Shown: positions 24,406-33,430 of the stretch, piece by piece
How the letters are laid out: each line of letters begins with the position of its first letter
Numbering within the stretch: the first letter of the stretch is position 1
Source of the DNA: Paenibacillus_G elgii_A
GTDB lineage: Bacteria > Bacillota > Bacilli > Paenibacillales > NBRC-103111
Assembly (NCBI GenBank): GCA_042219835.1
Contig: JBHJMN010000001.1
Location: 124,001 to 188,000, forward strand
Reading direction: 5' to 3'
Length of the DNA stretch: 64,000 nt
Made by a program: the position numbers and the translations under genes
Notes under the pieces: model-generated
The model's database searches: none
Seen by the model: only the letters and a program-made list of their open reading frames with translations
What the model was told of the DNA's origin: nothing

Positions 24406-25777
24406 AGTACAGCTTCGTGTCCTGATTGTATGCTTCCAGGTTCTCTTTCACCCGCTGCAGGAAGCGTCCGCAGATGACTCCGTCCAAAATACGGTGGTCC
24501 AAGGACAAGCACAGGTTGACCATCGAACGGACGGCAAGCATGTCCTGAATGACGACCGGCTTTTTCACGATCGATTCGAAGGTCAATATGGCGGCTTGCG
24601 GGTAGTTGATGATCGGATACGACAAAATCGATCCGAACGAGCCCGTATTGTTCACAGTAAACGTACCGCCTTGCATATCGTTAAGCGTCAGCTTGCCGGC
24701 TCTTGCTTTCCGGGTTAAAGAATCGATCTCCCGGGCGAGGCCGGCAATATTCATTTGGTCGGCCTTTTGGATGACCGGAGTGACGACGAAGTCCTCGGTT
24801 CCTACGGCCAGCGCAAGGTTGATATCCCGTTTGACGATAATTTTGTCTACCGCCCAGACCGAGTTCATGATCGGATAATCCTTGATCGCACCGACGACCG
24901 CTTTGAGCAGGAAGGCCAGGTAGGTGATGTTGATCCCTTCCTGTTTCATGAATTCGCCCTTCACTTTGTTCCGCAGCAGCACAAGGTTCGTCACGTCCAC
25001 CTCGATCATCGTCCAGGCATGCGGAATTTCCGTCACGCTCTGACGCATGCGGCTGGCAATTGTATTGCGGATCGGCGTCACGTCGATCAGATACTCGCCC
25101 CGGCCGTCAATCGGCTGACCCTCCACTTCGATTTTCGGCAGCGGCGGGTTTTCCGACAAATGGATACCGGTCGAACGAACCGGCACCTTCGGCGGCACCG
25201 GGAGGAATACGCCGGCGGTCGCAGCTTCCGCAGCGGCTTCCGCGTTGACGGCGGCCACCGGGTTACCCGCTTCGACCGAAGCAGGCTTGCCGCTCGCGAC
25301 GTAAGCTTCCACGTCTTTGCGCGTAATGCGGCCGCCAAGGCCCGTTCCCTTCACTTCCGACAGCGCGATCCCATGTTCTGCGGCAAGCTTGAGCACCGCA
25401 GGCGAATAACGGCCAATCATGCCTGCTTCACCGCCAGCCGCTTGAGCTTCGCGACGGGCTTGTCCGCCTTGAACGCGCTGCGGCTGAGAAGCGGCTTCCG
25501 CTGCACCGCCGCCTGTCTGATGCGGCTCCTCGATCAAACAAATCTCTTCTCCGACCGCAGCCGTATATCCTTCTTCCGCCAGCAGCTTGACCAGCCGGCC
25601 TTCGATCGGCGACGGCATCTCCACCGTCACCTTGTCCGTGATCAGCTCGCACAGCGCGTCGTATTGCTCGATATAATCGCCCGGCTGCTTGAGCCATTTT
25701 CCGATCGTCGCCGATACCAAACTCTCGGCCAGATGAGGAACCTTGACGCCGGTTCCTTTCGTCGCTTGATCGTTCAT
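24404..25777 (-). CDS. bkdB: Branched-chain 2-oxo acid dehydrogenase E2 (dihydrolipoyl acyltransferase)
   Basis: 457 residues. One lipoyl domain with the lipoylated Lys in ELITDKVTVEMPSPIEG (about residue 49) is followed by a linker and a peripheral subunit-binding domain (about 123-160, YSPAVLKLAAEHGI). A second Ala/Pro linker leads to the acyltransferase domain, with catalytic His in SLDHRILDG. It transfers branched acyl groups to CoA, giving primers for branched fatty acids. It is 12 bp after bkdAB. Confidence 0.93.
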   Translation of the reverse strand: MNDQATKGTGVKVPHLAESLVSATIGKWLKQPGDYIEQYDALCELITDKVTVEMPSPIEGRLVKLLAEEGYTAAVGEEICLIEEPHQTGGGAAEAASQPQRVQGGQARREAQAAGGEAGMIGRYSPAVLKLAAEHGIALSEVKGTGLGGRITRKDVEAYVASGKPASVEAGNPVAAVNAEAAAEAATAGVFLPVPPKVPVRSTGIHLSENPPLPKIEVEGQPIDGRGEYLIDVTPIRNTIASRMRQSVTEIPHAWTMIEVDVTNLVLLRNKVKGEFMKQEGINITYLAFLLKAVVGAIKDYPIMNSVWAVDKIIVKRDINLALAVGTEDFVVTPVIQKADQMNIAGLAREIDSLTRKARAGKLTLNDMQGGTFTVNNTGSFGSILSYPIINYPQAAILTFESIVKKPVVIQDMLAVRSMVNLCLSLDHRILDGVICGRFLQRVKENLEAYNQDTKLY

Positions 25778-25789
25778 GTAACGGTCCTC

Positions 25790-26770
25790 CTAGAACAAAG
25801 CCAGCTTCCGCATGGCTTCCATGATCTTATCCGTATTGAGAAGGAAAAACTTCTCCATCGGCGGGTTCATTCCGACGGCCGGAACGTCCGGCGCGCAGAG
25901 CCGCATAATCGGCGAGTCCAGCTCGAATAGCAGCTCCTCGGCAATGATCGCGGACACTTCCGCCCCGACGCCTCCGGTCTTGTTATCCTCGTGGATGATC
26001 AGCACTTTGCCGGTTTTGGCTGCCGCTTTGAGAATCGACTCCGTATCCAAAGGCTGCAGCGTTCTCAGATCGAGCACATGAGCCTGAATGCCTTCTTTGG
26101 CCAGCTCTTCCGCCGCACGCAGCGCATATTGCACGGTGATGCCGTACGAGATGACGGTGATGTCCGAGCCTTCCCGCTTCACAGCCGCTTCGCCGATCGG
26201 CACGATGTAATCTTCCTCGGGCACCTCGCCCGTGACCGACAAATAGCATTTCTTATGCTCGAAGTAAAGCACCGGGTCCGGATTGCGGATCGCGGCCTTC
26301 AGCAGCCCTTTCGCATCATACGGGTCCGAAGGAGCGACGATGACAAGCCCCGGCGTGCCGAAAAAGACGGATTCCGGACATTGGGAATGATACAGCGCGC
26401 CGCCGCCGGTCGCCCCGTACGGAGCACGGATCACGATAGGACAGCTCCAGTCGTTGTTCGAACGGTACCGGATGAGGGCCGCCTCGCTAAGGATCTGGTT
26501 CGTCGCCGGAAAAATAAAGTCCGCGTACTGCATCTCCGCCACCGGCTTCATCCCGTACATGGCGGCGCCGATCGCTACGCCCGCAATCGCCGATTCGGCG
26601 AGCGGCGTATCCATGATCCGCTCTTCCCCGAACTGCTCCTTCAGCCCTTTCGTCGCATTCATGACGCCGCCCTTGCCGACGTCTTCTCCAAGGACGAACA
26701 CGTTCTCGTCCCGCTCCAGCTCTTCCTTCATTGCCGTGCGAATCGCATCCAAATACGTAATGACCGCCAC
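25790..26770 (-). CDS. bkdAB: Branched-chain 2-oxo acid dehydrogenase E1 beta
   Basis: 326 residues from GTG 26770 (GGGGAGGG 9 nt upstream). Transketolase pyrimidine-type fold with DENVFVLGEDVG, MDTPLAESAIAGVAIGAAM, QYADFIFPATNQI and the C-terminal VLIIHEDNKTGGVGAE. It follows bkdAA with a 3-bp gap, so the two E1 subunits are coupled. With bkdAA it makes the thiamine-diphosphate E1 of the complex. Confidence 0.94.
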   Translation of the reverse strand: MAVITYLDAIRTAMKEELERDENVFVLGEDVGKGGVMNATKGLKEQFGEERIMDTPLAESAIAGVAIGAAMYGMKPVAEMQYADFIFPATNQILSEAALIRYRSNNDWSCPIVIRAPYGATGGGALYHSQCPESVFFGTPGLVIVAPSDPYDAKGLLKAAIRNPDPVLYFEHKKCYLSVTGEVPEEDYIVPIGEAAVKREGSDITVISYGITVQYALRAAEELAKEGIQAHVLDLRTLQPLDTESILKAAAKTGKVLIIHEDNKTGGVGAEVSAIIAEELLFELDSPIMRLCAPDVPAVGMNPPMEKFFLLNTDKIMEAMRKLALF

Positions 26771-26773
26771 GAG

Positions 26774-27784
26774 TTAGCCCTCCCCTTGTTCCGCGTACAC
26801 ATGCTTGAGCGTATCTTCCGGCTTCGGAAAAGGCGCGTCGTCCGCGTAATTCGTCGCTTCGACCAATTCCCGCTTGATGGCCGCCGCAAGCTCGGCGTCC
26901 TGCGTCTCGCTCCAGAGGCCGCAGTCGATCAGATACTGCTTGAATCTCGGCAAGCCGTCCTTCGCACGGTTTTCTTCCACTTCCTCCGGGGTGCGGTAGA
27001 GCAAATCGTTGTCGGACGTCGAATGCGGAGAGATCCGGTACATGACTGCTTCGATCAAGGTCGGACCTTCGCCGCGCAGGGCGCGCTCGCGCGCTTCCTT
27101 CACAACGCGGTACACTTCAAGCGCATCCCGGCCGTCTACCTTAATGCCCGGGAAGCCATAGCCGTGAGCGCGCTCGGCGATGCTGCCGCCTACCTGCTTG
27201 TGCAGCGGGATGGAGATCGCGTACTGGTTATTTTCGCACATGAAAATGACTGGCAGCTTGTGAACGCCCGCAAAGTTGCAGCCTTCGTGGAAATCGCCCT
27301 GATTGCTCGATCCGTCGCCGAAGGTCGTGAACGCCACGAAGTTTTTCCGTTTCATCTTCGCTGCCAGCGCAAATCCGACCGCGTGAGGCACTTGGGTCGT
27401 TACCGGAGAAGAGCCAGTCACAATATTCAGCTTTTTATGGCTGAAATGGCCCGGCATTTGACGACCGCCGCTGTTCGGGTCCTCCGCCTTGGCGAAGACG
27501 GACAGCATCAATTCTTTTAACGTCATGCCGACTGAAAGCACGAAGCCGTAATCCCGGTAATACGGTAAAAAGTAGTCCTCCCCGCGCGAAAGCGCGAAGG
27601 CTGCGGCCACTTGCGCCGTTTCCTGGCCGATGCCGGACACGTGGAACGCAATTTTGCCCGAACGCTGCAGCAGGAAGCACCGCTCGTCAAACATGCGGGC
27701 TTTCAGCATGTATGTATACATCTCCAGAGCCTGACCGTCCGTCAATCCGAGCTGCCGGTGTTTTGTTATTTGACCGATGGACAT
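26774..27784 (-). CDS. bkdAA: Branched-chain 2-oxo acid dehydrogenase E1 alpha
   Basis: 336 residues. The thiamine diphosphate motif is seen as GDGSSNQGDFHEGCNFAGV, along with GIGQETAQVAAAFAL near the start and RISPHSTSDN near the phosphorylation-loop position of eukaryotic counterparts. First gene of the bkdAA-bkdAB-bkdB run. An operator-bearing promoter lies about 75 bp upstream. Confidence 0.94.
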   Translation of the reverse strand: MSIGQITKHRQLGLTDGQALEMYTYMLKARMFDERCFLLQRSGKIAFHVSGIGQETAQVAAAFALSRGEDYFLPYYRDYGFVLSVGMTLKELMLSVFAKAEDPNSGGRQMPGHFSHKKLNIVTGSSPVTTQVPHAVGFALAAKMKRKNFVAFTTFGDGSSNQGDFHEGCNFAGVHKLPVIFMCENNQYAISIPLHKQVGGSIAERAHGYGFPGIKVDGRDALEVYRVVKEARERALRGEGPTLIEAVMYRISPHSTSDNDLLYRTPEEVEENRAKDGLPRFKQYLIDCGLWSETQDAELAAAIKRELVEATNYADDAPFPKPEDTLKHVYAEQGEG

Positions 27785-27826
27785 GGAGTTATAGACGCCT
27801 CCTTTGTTAGAAAAGCATTTTAATAC

Positions 27827-27884
27827 CTGGTGCTAATACCAGACATTATAACTATATTATAAACCGTTTGGTTTATGAATACAA
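27827..27884 (-). promoter_or_regulatory. bkdAA promoter with a palindrome inside the spacer
   Basis: Minus strand: TTGTAT (27879-27884), 17-bp spacer, TATAAT (27856-27861). A perfect 7-bp palindrome ATAAACC-aaac-GGTTTAT occupies 27859-27876, so a bound protein would block both elements. A second inverted repeat CTGGT-ATTAGC-ACCAG (27827-27842) covers the region just after the expected start point. The first looks like a TetR-family operator; no such regulator is encoded nearby. Confidence 0.7.
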
Positions 27885-27926
27885 TTTTATTGGATAAAGA
27901 GGCGCTCTCCCTGCCCACCGAGCCAT

Positions 27927-29348
27927 TTACATATTGATGGACCGCCCGTCCACAGCCAGCATCGCCTCACCCAGCAGCTCGGAGAGGGTCGGATGCGGAT
28001 GAATCGTCTGCCCGATTTCCCATGGAGTCGCATCCAGCAGCTGTGCGAGCGCCGCTTCGGAAATATAATCGGTCACGTGCGGTCCGATCATATGGACGCC
28101 GAGCAAATCGTTCGTTTCTTTATCGGCCACGACTTTGATAAAACCGTCGGTCTCCCCGAGCACGATCGCTTTCCCGAGCGCCCGGAAATGAACCTTGGAC
28201 ACCTTGACGTCGCGTCCGCGTTCCTTGGCTTCCCGTTCCGTCCAGCCGATGCTTGCCGTCTCCGGACGGGAATATACGCACCGAGGCACCCGATGCGGCT
28301 CCACCTTGTGCGGCTGCAGGCCCCAGGCATGCTCCGCCGCAGTCAATCCTTCGTGGGCCGCCGCGTGCGCAAGCTGAAGTCCGCCGATGCAGTCTCCGAC
28401 CGCATAAATGTGCAGCTCGGCCGTCTGCATCGAATCGTTGACGCGAACGAAGCCGCCTTCAACCTTCACATCCGTATTTTCCAAGCCGATGCCTTCGACG
28501 TTGGCTTGACGCCCTACGCACACGAGCGCGATTTCGGCCGATAGTTCGGCTTGTTCCTCGCGATGTTCCACATTCAGCGTCACGCCGCCCTCCTGCTTGC
28601 GGACGGATTCCGTAAGCACCTTGGTGCCTGTATGCACGCTAACCCCGCGTTTTTTCAGCAGCCGTTCCAACTCGCGCGACACGTCTTCATCCTCGCTCGG
28701 AAGTAGTCTGGGCGCAAATTCCACGACGGTCACCTGCACGCCAAAATCACTAAGCAGCGAAGCCCATTCGACGCCGATGACGCCGCCTCCGATAATAACC
28801 GCCGAAGCCGGCAGCTTTTCCAGACGAAGCGCCTCGTCGCTGTTCAGGATCGTCTCGCCGTCGGTTTCCAGGCCCGGCAAGCTTCTCGGACGGGAGCCTG
28901 TCGCGATGACCACCTTCTCCGGCACCAGCGTCAAGATCTTGTCCTCACCTTGATCGACGGATACCGTACCGCTCCGTGGCGAAAAGATGGAAGGACCGAT
29001 TAATCTGCCCTTCCCCTGGAATACGGTTATTTTGTTTTTTTTCATCAAAAATTGCAGCCCGCTGTATAGTTGCTCGACCACCGCGTCTTTGCGGCTTGCG
29101 ACTTTAGAGTAATCTAGGGTGACCGCCTCGGCTCCGACGCCGAATTTGTCGCTGTCTTTCATGAGGGCGAATACTTCCGCGCTTCGCAGCAGCGCCTTGC
29201 TTGGAATACAACCGCGGTGTAGACATGTTCCGCCAAGCTTGTCCTGCTCGACGATAGCCACGCTTTTTCCAAGCTGAGCTGCCCGAATGGCCGCCGTATA
29301 ACCGCCGATGCCCCCGCCAAGAACAACCATATCAAAAGTATGCGTCAT
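27927..29348 (-). CDS. lpdV: Dihydrolipoyl dehydrogenase (E3)
   Basis: 473 residues from ATG 29348 (GGAGG 8 nt upstream). FAD-binding VLGGGIGGYTAAIRAAQLG, redox disulfide GGTCLHRGCIPSK, NAD-binding IIGGGVIGVEWAS, FAD site YAVGDCIGG and the C-terminal catalytic HPHPTLSELLGEA are all present. It reoxidises the lipoyl group of BkdB. It is upstream of bkdAA on the same strand, but a separate promoter stands between them. Confidence 0.93.
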   Translation of the reverse strand: MTHTFDMVVLGGGIGGYTAAIRAAQLGKSVAIVEQDKLGGTCLHRGCIPSKALLRSAEVFALMKDSDKFGVGAEAVTLDYSKVASRKDAVVEQLYSGLQFLMKKNKITVFQGKGRLIGPSIFSPRSGTVSVDQGEDKILTLVPEKVVIATGSRPRSLPGLETDGETILNSDEALRLEKLPASAVIIGGGVIGVEWASLLSDFGVQVTVVEFAPRLLPSEDEDVSRELERLLKKRGVSVHTGTKVLTESVRKQEGGVTLNVEHREEQAELSAEIALVCVGRQANVEGIGLENTDVKVEGGFVRVNDSMQTAELHIYAVGDCIGGLQLAHAAAHEGLTAAEHAWGLQPHKVEPHRVPRCVYSRPETASIGWTEREAKERGRDVKVSKVHFRALGKAIVLGETDGFIKVVADKETNDLLGVHMIGPHVTDYISEAALAQLLDATPWEIGQTIHPHPTLSELLGEAMLAVDGRSINM

Positions 29349-29496
29349 CAATGAGTCCTCCTTATACTTAAGATCCTCTTATTGTAACTCTATTGTGCGG
29401 CAGAAATATAGTCCAAATTGTGAAATGACATGAATTCTTGATAAATTTATGATAACGTAGAGAGTAATGATTTTGAAGCCATAGAAGGAGCCAAGC

Positions 29497-29757
29497 ATGA
29501 AGGCCGTTATTTCTCGTTTCATCGCCATGCTGCTGCTGGTCGTGCCCGGACTCATGGCAACTTACGGATTTTTGGCCATGAAGGACGCCTGGTTCGCCCA
29601 ATTCGATCCGGCGATCGGCTTCCTCTGGTGGAAATTTGCGCTCGGATTGCTGTTATTTGCCGCAGGAGTCGCTTTTATCGGGGGATGGATTTTTTTCCGG
29701 GACCGCAAACGCAATTATGTCGCGCCGCGCTTTCGCAAAAAACGCAAAAAGGGATAG
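29497..29757 (+). CDS. yqzF: YqzF/DUF2627 membrane protein
   Basis: 86 residues with two membrane helices (about 5-27 and 43-68) and a strongly basic tail (RDRKRN...KKRKKG), which orients the C-terminus to the cytosol. The conserved start MKAVISRFIAMLLLVVPG is the DUF2627 signature. In Bacillus yqzF lies near the bkd region as here. Function unknown. Confidence 0.85.
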   Translation: MKAVISRFIAMLLLVVPGLMATYGFLAMKDAWFAQFDPAIGFLWWKFALGLLLFAAGVAFIGGWIFFRDRKRNYVAPRFRKKRKKG

Positions 29758-29783
29758 GTCAGCAACGCGCCTGTCCCTTTTTT
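29746..29783. terminator. Bidirectional terminator between convergent genes
   Basis: AAAAAGGGATAGG and CCTGTCCCTTTTTT form a stem flanked by A and T runs; it includes the yqzF stop and lies just after the stop of the transferase gene at 29792. Confidence 0.85.
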
Positions 29784-29791
29784 GTCGTTGC

Positions 29792-30706
29792 TCAGCTTCG
29801 TCCGCTGCCGGCTTGATCCAGCCAGCGAAGCAGCGCGTGACGCTGGATAATGACGCTGAGCGACCGCCGCCAGGTGATCGCGTGCAGTCCGGCGAGCAAT
29901 GTTAATGCGGCAGCCTGCACCGAAACGGATGTCAGCAGCGAGAACCCGACGCCGAGCGCAAACCCCAGCATATTAGCTCCGGTATCTCCCAGCATGGCCT
30001 TGCCGCGCAGGTCCATGCCTGCGAATATCCCCGCCCCGATCGTTAGCGGAACCAACAGGCGCCATACATTCCAGCCAGCTTCCGTTCCGCTCTCCTTCCA
30101 AGAGGCAAGCCATACGAGCAGAAGCAGCAAAACAAAAAAGCCCTTCAAGGCCCGTCCGGGCCGGACGTCAAGCATATTCACCGCATTGGTGGCGAGCAGA
30201 ATAAGAAGCAGCTTGAAGGGCAAAAACCACAGCATACGGGTATCCGCCACGAAGGTTGTCCCGGTCCCGCTGAGAAGCGTCTCCGCTTCCGGCAGCAGGA
30301 TAAGCATTCCGGCCACTAACGTCGTCCCCGCTTTGATGAACCCGGTCGTTATCCTTCGCTGCTCAATCCAAGCCTTCCAATGATTGCGGAGTCCTTTAAC
30401 CTCCCGCTCCCCGAGCACATCGTCAAGCAGTCCTGCAAAACCGACCATCGAGACCGCCAACATCCATCGGTCTGTTTCGGTCCAAGAGGAAGGCAGTACG
30501 CACACCCCGTACAGATACCATAGCAGAAGCAGCAGCCACAGAAGCACGCCCCCGGCCGTCGGAACAAGACGTCCCTGGTAGTTCGTTTCCGAGAGTCCGT
30601 GTTCCTGCAAAAAACGAATCGTTCCCGGCAGCAAAACGGCACCTGCAGCGATCAGCAGACCCGACGGAACCGCCCATTCCCACAGCCAACCGGTCACGGT
30701 CAGCAT
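29792..30706 (-). CDS. Polyprenyl-phosphate sugar-1-phosphate transferase-like protein (MraY/WecA superfamily)
   Basis: About 304 residues from ATG 30706, which overlaps the stop of the upstream glycosyltransferase; a GTG at 30730 is an alternative start. Roughly nine membrane helices. Family motifs are seen: LVPTAGG, the Asp pair in GLLDDVLGERE, NAVNMLDVRPGRALKGF and GDTGANMLGF. This superfamily loads sugar phosphates onto undecaprenyl phosphate. It is shorter and more diverged than MraY or TagO, so substrate is unknown. It ends a SteA-GT2-transferase unit. Confidence 0.75.
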   Translation of the reverse strand: MLTVTGWLWEWAVPSGLLIAAGAVLLPGTIRFLQEHGLSETNYQGRLVPTAGGVLLWLLLLLWYLYGVCVLPSSWTETDRWMLAVSMVGFAGLLDDVLGEREVKGLRNHWKAWIEQRRITTGFIKAGTTLVAGMLILLPEAETLLSGTGTTFVADTRMLWFLPFKLLLILLATNAVNMLDVRPGRALKGFFVLLLLLVWLASWKESGTEAGWNVWRLLVPLTIGAGIFAGMDLRGKAMLGDTGANMLGFALGVGFSLLTSVSVQAAALTLLAGLHAITWRRSLSVIIQRHALLRWLDQAGSGRS

Positions 30707-31398
30707 GCCGGTTTCCGCCAGCACTGCCACAAGGTAAGTCCGACCTCGCAAAGCTGCTTGCCGCGATGGAGCCATCCCTGCCAGGTCCGCCCGGTCTCCC
30801 GGTGCCGGAAAGGAACCTCCAGTTCGACGATCCGAAAGCCGAGCCTGACGGCATCGACCATCATGCCAACCTCGGCGCCGAAGCCTTGGTATTTCCTTTC
30901 GCAGCACCGCAGCACTTCGCTTCGCATCGCCCGTTGCCCGGATAACGGGGCCCCTGAGTCGTAGCCGCTAAGCAGACGAACGCCGCGGCCGGCCAAGCCT
31001 CTGACCAGCCCGAAGCCTCCCGGAATGCTTGCCGGCGGAAGCTTCGCTACGGTCAAATCCGCTTCCCCCCGCAGCACAGGCTCCAGAAGCAGAGGGAACT
31101 TTTCGGCGGTGCTGCCGAGATCGGCGTCCAGAAACACGACAATCTCTCCGGACGCCGCTTGCCAGCCTGCGAACATCGCCGCTCCTTTGCCCGAATTCAC
31201 AGGAAAACGCAAGACGACGTCAGCCCACGCGCAAGCGACGTCTCCCGTACCGTCGCGGCTTCCGTCATCCACCACGATGAGCTGCATATCGAATGAAAAT
31301 TCCGCTGACGCATGCGCCTTCGAGACCGCTTCCAGCGTCGAAGCCAGCAGCCGGGACTCGTTCCACGCCGGAATGATGACGGATATAAGCGGAAACAT
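30700..31398 (-). CDS. Family 2 glycosyltransferase
   Basis: 232 residues from ATG 31398 (GGGAGAG upstream). GT-A fold with ISVIIPAWNESRLL at the start, VVDDGSRDGT, a GKGAAMFAGWQAASGE segment and the metal-binding FLDADLG. It resembles dolichol-phosphate mannosyltransferase/GpgS-like enzymes that use nucleotide sugars. No membrane domain. It follows the SteA homologue by 19 bp and overlaps the polyprenyl-phosphate transferase, implying a joint role in making a lipid-linked or envelope glycan. Confidence 0.82.
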   Translation of the reverse strand: MFPLISVIIPAWNESRLLASTLEAVSKAHASAEFSFDMQLIVVDDGSRDGTGDVACAWADVVLRFPVNSGKGAAMFAGWQAASGEIVVFLDADLGSTAEKFPLLLEPVLRGEADLTVAKLPPASIPGGFGLVRGLAGRGVRLLSGYDSGAPLSGQRAMRSEVLRCCERKYQGFGAEVGMMVDAVRLGFRIVELEVPFRHRETGRTWQGWLHRGKQLCEVGLTLWQCWRKPAC

Positions 31399-31417
31399 TA
31401 GTGTTCTCTCCCTTCTC

Positions 31418-32488
31418 TCAATGCAAAAATCGGACAAATGAGAACCATGCCGCCCCTTGGCTTACCGACTTTCGCCGTTCGGTTGCAGGGTATATGCGGC
31501 TGATCCCCCGTGCATCGACAAGCCTGCTCCCGATCTTCATCCGCACCAGCCAAGTGCTGCCCATGCCTTTGCGTCCTTTCTCCATAAAATCCTGCATATG
31601 GCTGTGCAGTCCAACAGTCACAATCTGCTCACAGTCTTGTTCGTAAGCCAGCAGGAGCGCCGCATCCTCGCTCGTTCCTCCCGTCGGCAGCGAAGCTGCC
31701 GTAAGCCCGAGCCGCCGAAGGCGTTCCATCCCCGGAGCCGCTCCGTTCCGATAGCTATGTACGATTAATTCGGCCCCGCTGAATAAAGCAAGATCCGATA
31801 CGCTGTCCATATCCCCTATAATGATATCGGGCTTATAGCCCGCCTCCAAGATGGCGTCGGCCCCTCCGTCCACACCGATCAGCACCGGACGGACTCTCCG
31901 TATGTAACGTTTCAGAGCGGCGAAATCTTCCCGGTACCCGCTTCCCCGCACCACCACCAGCGCATGCCTTCCGGGCAGCTCCGTCCGCAGTGTAACGGGC
32001 GGAAGCGGTTCGAGCAGCTGCTCCTTTTCTTCGGCAGCGTATTTCAGTGTATTGTCGATAAACCTGGCGAGCTGCGTCGGCTCCGCAGCTTGTGCAGCCC
32101 GGTATCCGGCCAGCCAGCTTTTCCGGGTAAACCGGCGGCAGGGCACCCACGACGTCCCCGTTACGATCCCATCGTCGGTCACGGTAACGGTGCAGGAAGC
32201 TTGCAGCAGCTCAAATGCATCCGGAGACGTCTCCAAAAGCGGCGTACCCGCCTCCAGAAGCTCCAAAACCGCCCGGGAGGCAATTGTCCCGGTCATCGTC
32301 CGGCCCGTGTTCACGACGGCGGACACCCGTGCCTGAAGCAAACCGCGCACGGCCAGCTCGTCCAAATCATCGTGCGCCAGTACCGCGATTCGCCCCGGTC
32401 CTAATCGTTGAAGCAGCCGCTTGGTGCTTCGGTCGCTTTCCGTTATCCCGGTGATGGGCAAAAGCCCCGTTTTCGATCTCCATCTCAT
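31418..32488 (-). CDS. steA: SteA-type putative cytokinetic ring protein
   Basis: 356 residues from ATG 32488 (GGGGATG upstream). The middle has a thiamine-pyrophosphokinase-like core: VVVRGSGYREDFAALK, LIGVDGGADAILEAGYKPDI, IGDMDSVSD and GTSEDAALLLAYE. The C-terminal part contains a hydrophobic helix near residue 345. This is the SteA architecture known from actinobacteria, where SteA is partnered by the membrane protein SteB in cell separation. Here no SteB is present; two glycan enzymes follow instead. Confidence 0.75.
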   Translation of the reverse strand: MRWRSKTGLLPITGITESDRSTKRLLQRLGPGRIAVLAHDDLDELAVRGLLQARVSAVVNTGRTMTGTIASRAVLELLEAGTPLLETSPDAFELLQASCTVTVTDDGIVTGTSWVPCRRFTRKSWLAGYRAAQAAEPTQLARFIDNTLKYAAEEKEQLLEPLPPVTLRTELPGRHALVVVRGSGYREDFAALKRYIRRVRPVLIGVDGGADAILEAGYKPDIIIGDMDSVSDLALFSGAELIVHSYRNGAAPGMERLRRLGLTAASLPTGGTSEDAALLLAYEQDCEQIVTVGLHSHMQDFMEKGRKGMGSTWLVRMKIGSRLVDARGISRIYPATERRKSVSQGAAWFSFVRFLH

Positions 32489-32502
32489 AGCTTCATCCCC
32501 AA

Positions 32503-32847
32503 TCACGTCAAGGAATCCAGCGCCTGCTCCACCCTCGTTACCCCTTGAGACATCGCATGTCCGCTGGCCACCGCCGACACCACAGCCGTTGCCTCAAGAA
32601 TTTCTTGCCGGGATGCTCCTTTTGCCAGCGCTTCTTGTACGTGATACAGCGTACACACCTCGTTATTTGCAAACAAGCCGATGCCAAGGGCAATCAGCTG
32701 CTTTTGCTTTTCATCCAATGCTCCAGGGGCAAAACAAGCGGCTGTAAAATGATGGTATGCTTCCACCACCGTCGGCATAAGCTCTTTCATATGACCGACG
32801 CCAACCTTATAAGAGTCGACTTTTTGCAAGCTATCCGCTTGATGCAT
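32503..32847 (-). CDS. Carboxymuconolactone decarboxylase-family (AhpD-like) protein
   Basis: 114 residues, one AhpD-like helical domain: KQKQLIALGIGLFANNEVC followed by TLYHVQEALAKGASRQEI. A single Cys and a His three residues later replace the CxxC of true AhpD, so it lacks the disulfide relay and its activity is unclear. GGAAGGAGG leader before the ATG. It ends 14 bp before the SteA start and may be its first operon partner. Confidence 0.8.
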   Translation of the reverse strand: MHQADSLQKVDSYKVGVGHMKELMPTVVEAYHHFTAACFAPGALDEKQKQLIALGIGLFANNEVCTLYHVQEALAKGASRQEILEATAVVSAVASGHAMSQGVTRVEQALDSLT

Positions 32848-33029
32848 CGCGGCGCCTCCTTCCTGTTTTCCTTGGTTTAGCTTCCCCTCGATCCAAAAGC
32901 ATATGCAAAAAGAATGAATATCTTGTCCAAAAAATGATCAAAAATTAACAAAGCACTTACAATATTCTACAAAAATCGATTTTATCGTATGGTATAATTA
33001 GTTTTATCCTAGGGTAAGGAGTAGATTCA

Positions 33030-33350
33030 ATGCAAAAAACATGTCAGAAAATTGTTCGTGTTCAGAATGGTCTGATTACGGAAATTTATGATGGCTTGGT
33101 TTACCGAGACTTCAGTGACAATGAAAGCGCATTGAAGGAATTGCTGATGGACGATATTGGCCTGGATTTTGATTCCATACTCCATACTTACGAGCTGCTC
33201 ATTTACGAGTTGGCCTGCTCCAGTTCGGAACTCCGTTCCTCCATCATGAAGCGTTTGCCCGAAGGCTGGCTGGATTGGGCACACGATTTGTATTCCGACA
33301 ATAACGCCGAAGATAAGGCTATGCTGCCCATCACTCAATCGATCCTATAA
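33030..33350 (+). CDS. Unknown acidic protein
   Basis: 106 residues, ATG preceded by AAGGAG at 8 nt. No signal peptide or membrane segment. Predominantly helical, acidic, with paired acidic residues around DDIGLDFD. A TATAAT stands at about 32993-32998 upstream, with a poor -35. Not recognised; codon use is close to that of core genes, so it may be a lineage-specific housekeeping gene. Confidence 0.6.
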   Translation: MQKTCQKIVRVQNGLITEIYDGLVYRDFSDNESALKELLMDDIGLDFDSILHTYELLIYELACSSSELRSSIMKRLPEGWLDWAHDLYSDNNAEDKAMLPITQSIL

Positions 33351-33430
33351 TTGCCAGACATCAGCCGTATACTTGGATAAGCACGTTCCATACTAAGCTT
33401 GAACTCACTTAGGCGGAGGTGCTTTTTGAC

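Noticed and set aside
25991..27520. Plus-strand open frame of 509 codons
   Set aside because: Antisense to bkdAB and bkdAA; His/Arg-rich shadow typical of the complementary strand of GC-rich genes.
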